From Thermoproteota archaeon (GTDB lineage Archaea > Korarchaeota > JAOZGF01), in assembly GCA_027491845.1 (NCBI GenBank), contig JAOZGF010000022.1, forward strand, positions 1-5,723: 5,723 bases of DNA, in the 5' to 3' direction. The translations under genes were made by a program, and so were the position numbers. Below are positions 4,656 through 5,723 of this stretch, one piece after another (position 1 is the first letter of the stretch; every line of letters begins with the position of its first letter). The notes beneath the pieces were generated by a model. The model saw only the letters and a list, made by a program, of their open reading frames with translations. It searched no databases and was not told where the DNA came from.

Positions 4656-5723
4656 TCTCAATATGGTTACTGTTGCGTATATCCCGACCCCACCTACGTT
4701 GTGTGCCAGTGCTATTTCTGCCCCGTCAACCTGTGTTTTTCCTGCTTCACCTCGTAACTGTAGTACAAGCGTCCTGAGTTGGGAGGCGCCCGTTGCTCCC
4801 ACAGGATGTCCCTTAGACTTAAGCCCTCCATCTATGTTTACGGGTATTTTGCCGCCTATGTATGTTTGCTCTTCCTCTATTAGTTTTCCTCCTTCTCCCT
4901 TTTTACAGAACCCTAGGTCTTCGTAGGCCATTATTTCGGCTATTGTGAAGCAGTCATGTACTTCTGCGACATCCACGTCTTTTGGCTCTATTCCAGCCAT
5001 CTTGTATGCTTGTCTTGCAGCTTCAACTGCGCAGCCTAAACCTGTATATGGCGGTTTCCTCCCTGTAAGTGTCATTGCCGAAGTACCTAAACCTAGGCCT
5101 GCTATCCATACGGGTGTGTCAGTTATTTTTTTTGCTTTTTCTTCGCTGGCAAGTATTAAGCATGCTGCCCCGTCTGCGTTTGCAGTGCAGTCAAGCATTT
5201 TTATGGGTTTTGCTATGACCCTTGACTGCATCACTTTTTCTAGGGTAACTTCTTTTTGGAACATTGCCTTTGGATTCATTGCGCCGTAATGGTGATTTTT
5301 AACCGCGACCATCGCCATTTGTTCCTCAGTTGTTCCATATTCTTTCATGTGGGCGTTTGCAAACATTGCGTAGTATGCGGGCATCATTGTGCCGAAGGGC
5401 GACTCCCACATTACATCTCCAGACCTCCCCATTATCCTTTGAATTTCTTTTGAGCTAAGTTCAAGCATTTTCTGGAACCCTACTACGGCCACAACGTCAT
5501 GAAGTCCTGATTTAATGAGGGCCCAGGCAGTTCTGACGCCTACGCTGCTTGATGCACATATTGCCTCTACATGGAACGTGGGCTTTGGGTTTAGGCCCAG
5601 GTATTCTGCAACCATTCCTGACGGAGACCTTTGATTGTCGTATCCCTCGGCCGAGCAAACTATTAGTGCGTCAATGTCTTTTTTTTCAAGGTTTTCGGCG
5701 TCCTCCATTGTTTCCTTGAATGC
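4650..5723 (-). CDS. SCP2-type archaeal thiolase (acetyl-CoA C-acetyltransferase family), N-terminus outside the window
   Basis: This is the C-terminal 357 residues of a thiolase; the frame stays open through the right edge (AFKET precedes the first in-window Met at 5708), and about 30 residues are missing. Numbered from that Met, the motifs are: nucleophile C51 in EAICASSSVG, HDCF at 251-254, GHPVGATG at 300-307 with H301, and HNVGG at 336-340. The usual CxG cysteine is replaced by Asn337, as in archaeal and SCP2-type thiolases, where the HDCF cysteine (C253) is thought to act as acid/base. The archetypal reaction is condensation of two acetyl-CoA to acetoacetyl-CoA, the first step of the mevalonate pathway to archaeal lipids. 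The DUF35 gene 4 bases downstream supports membership of the thiolase/HMG-CoA synthase/DUF35 complex. The synthase itself is not in the window. A role in beta-oxidation-like or other CoA-ester metabolism is the main alternative. The family is sure, the exact substrate less so. Confidence 0.9.
   Translation of the reverse strand, partial: AFKETMEDAENLEKKDIDALIVCSAEGYDNQRSPSGMVAEYLGLNPKPTFHVEAICASSSVGVRTAWALIKSGLHDVVAVVGFQKMLELSSKEIQRIMGRSGDVMWESPFGTMMPAYYAMFANAHMKEYGTTEEQMAMVAVKNHHYGAMNPKAMFQKEVTLEKVMQSRVIAKPIKMLDCTANADGAACLILASEEKAKKITDTPVWIAGLGLGTSAMTLTGRKPPYTGLGCAVEAARQAYKMAGIEPKDVDVAEVHDCFTIAEIMAYEDLGFCKKGEGGKLIEEEQTYIGGKIPVNIDGGLKSKGHPVGATGASQLRTLVLQLRGEAGKTQVDGAEIALAHNVGGVGIYATVTILRR

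Noticed and set aside
4513..4926. 137-residue plus-strand open frame over the DUF35 and thiolase junction
   Set aside because: It lies antisense to two firmly identified genes and is rich in Ser, Pro and Phe without any motif.

Overview
The window looks like a piece of an archaeal chromosome. Evidence: the gene starts are preceded by GGAGG/AGGTGA-type ribosome sites, AT-rich TTTAAATA boxes lie upstream of two transcription units in the archaeal BRE/TATA position, and the gene content is archaeal (SCP2-type acetoacetyl-CoA thiolase next to a DUF35 zinc-ribbon/OB protein, an F420-type luciferase-like oxidoreductase, an archaeal retropepsin-like protein, a secreted propeller protein with an S-layer-like C-terminus). 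I cannot fix the phylum; a Bathyarchaeia-like or other Thermoproteota lineage is a guess. All six genes are on the minus strand, so they are described here in transcription order, from right to left.

Right end to about 3172: a tight three-gene operon. A thiolase (its N-terminus lies outside the window) is followed after 4 bases by a DUF35 protein whose ribosome site covers the thiolase stop codon, and then after 13 bases by a luciferase-like, probably F420-dependent, oxidoreductase. Thiolase plus DUF35 is the core of the archaeal acetoacetyl-CoA thiolase/HMG-CoA synthase complex that starts the mevalonate pathway. HMG-CoA synthase is not visible but could lie just outside the right edge. The role of the oxidoreductase in this operon is unknown.

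3171 to 2466: a 114-base AT-rich gap with a probable promoter, then a pair of overlapping small genes: a basic 60-residue protein of unknown function, and a 141-residue retropepsin-like protein in which the catalytic Asp-(Thr/Ser)-Gly is Asn-Ser-Gly.

2465 to 172: a 131-base gap with a 12-bp inverted repeat and a clear TATA box, then a 720-residue secreted protein. It has a signal peptide, what I count as seven SBBP-type propeller blades, an S-layer-like C-terminal domain and a terminal EF-hand-like loop. Two neighbouring blades share 109 of 110 bases, which suggests recent duplication or gene conversion. The gene ends in a strong T-tract on its own strand. The left 171 bases hold no convincing gene, only that terminator and a small inverted repeat.

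No RNA gene, CRISPR array, insertion sequence or integrase was seen. The most interesting points are the nearly identical blades, whose single difference creates an N-glycosylation sequon; the Asn-for-Asp retropepsin with its small overlapping partner; and the coupling of an F420-type enzyme to the thiolase/DUF35 module.
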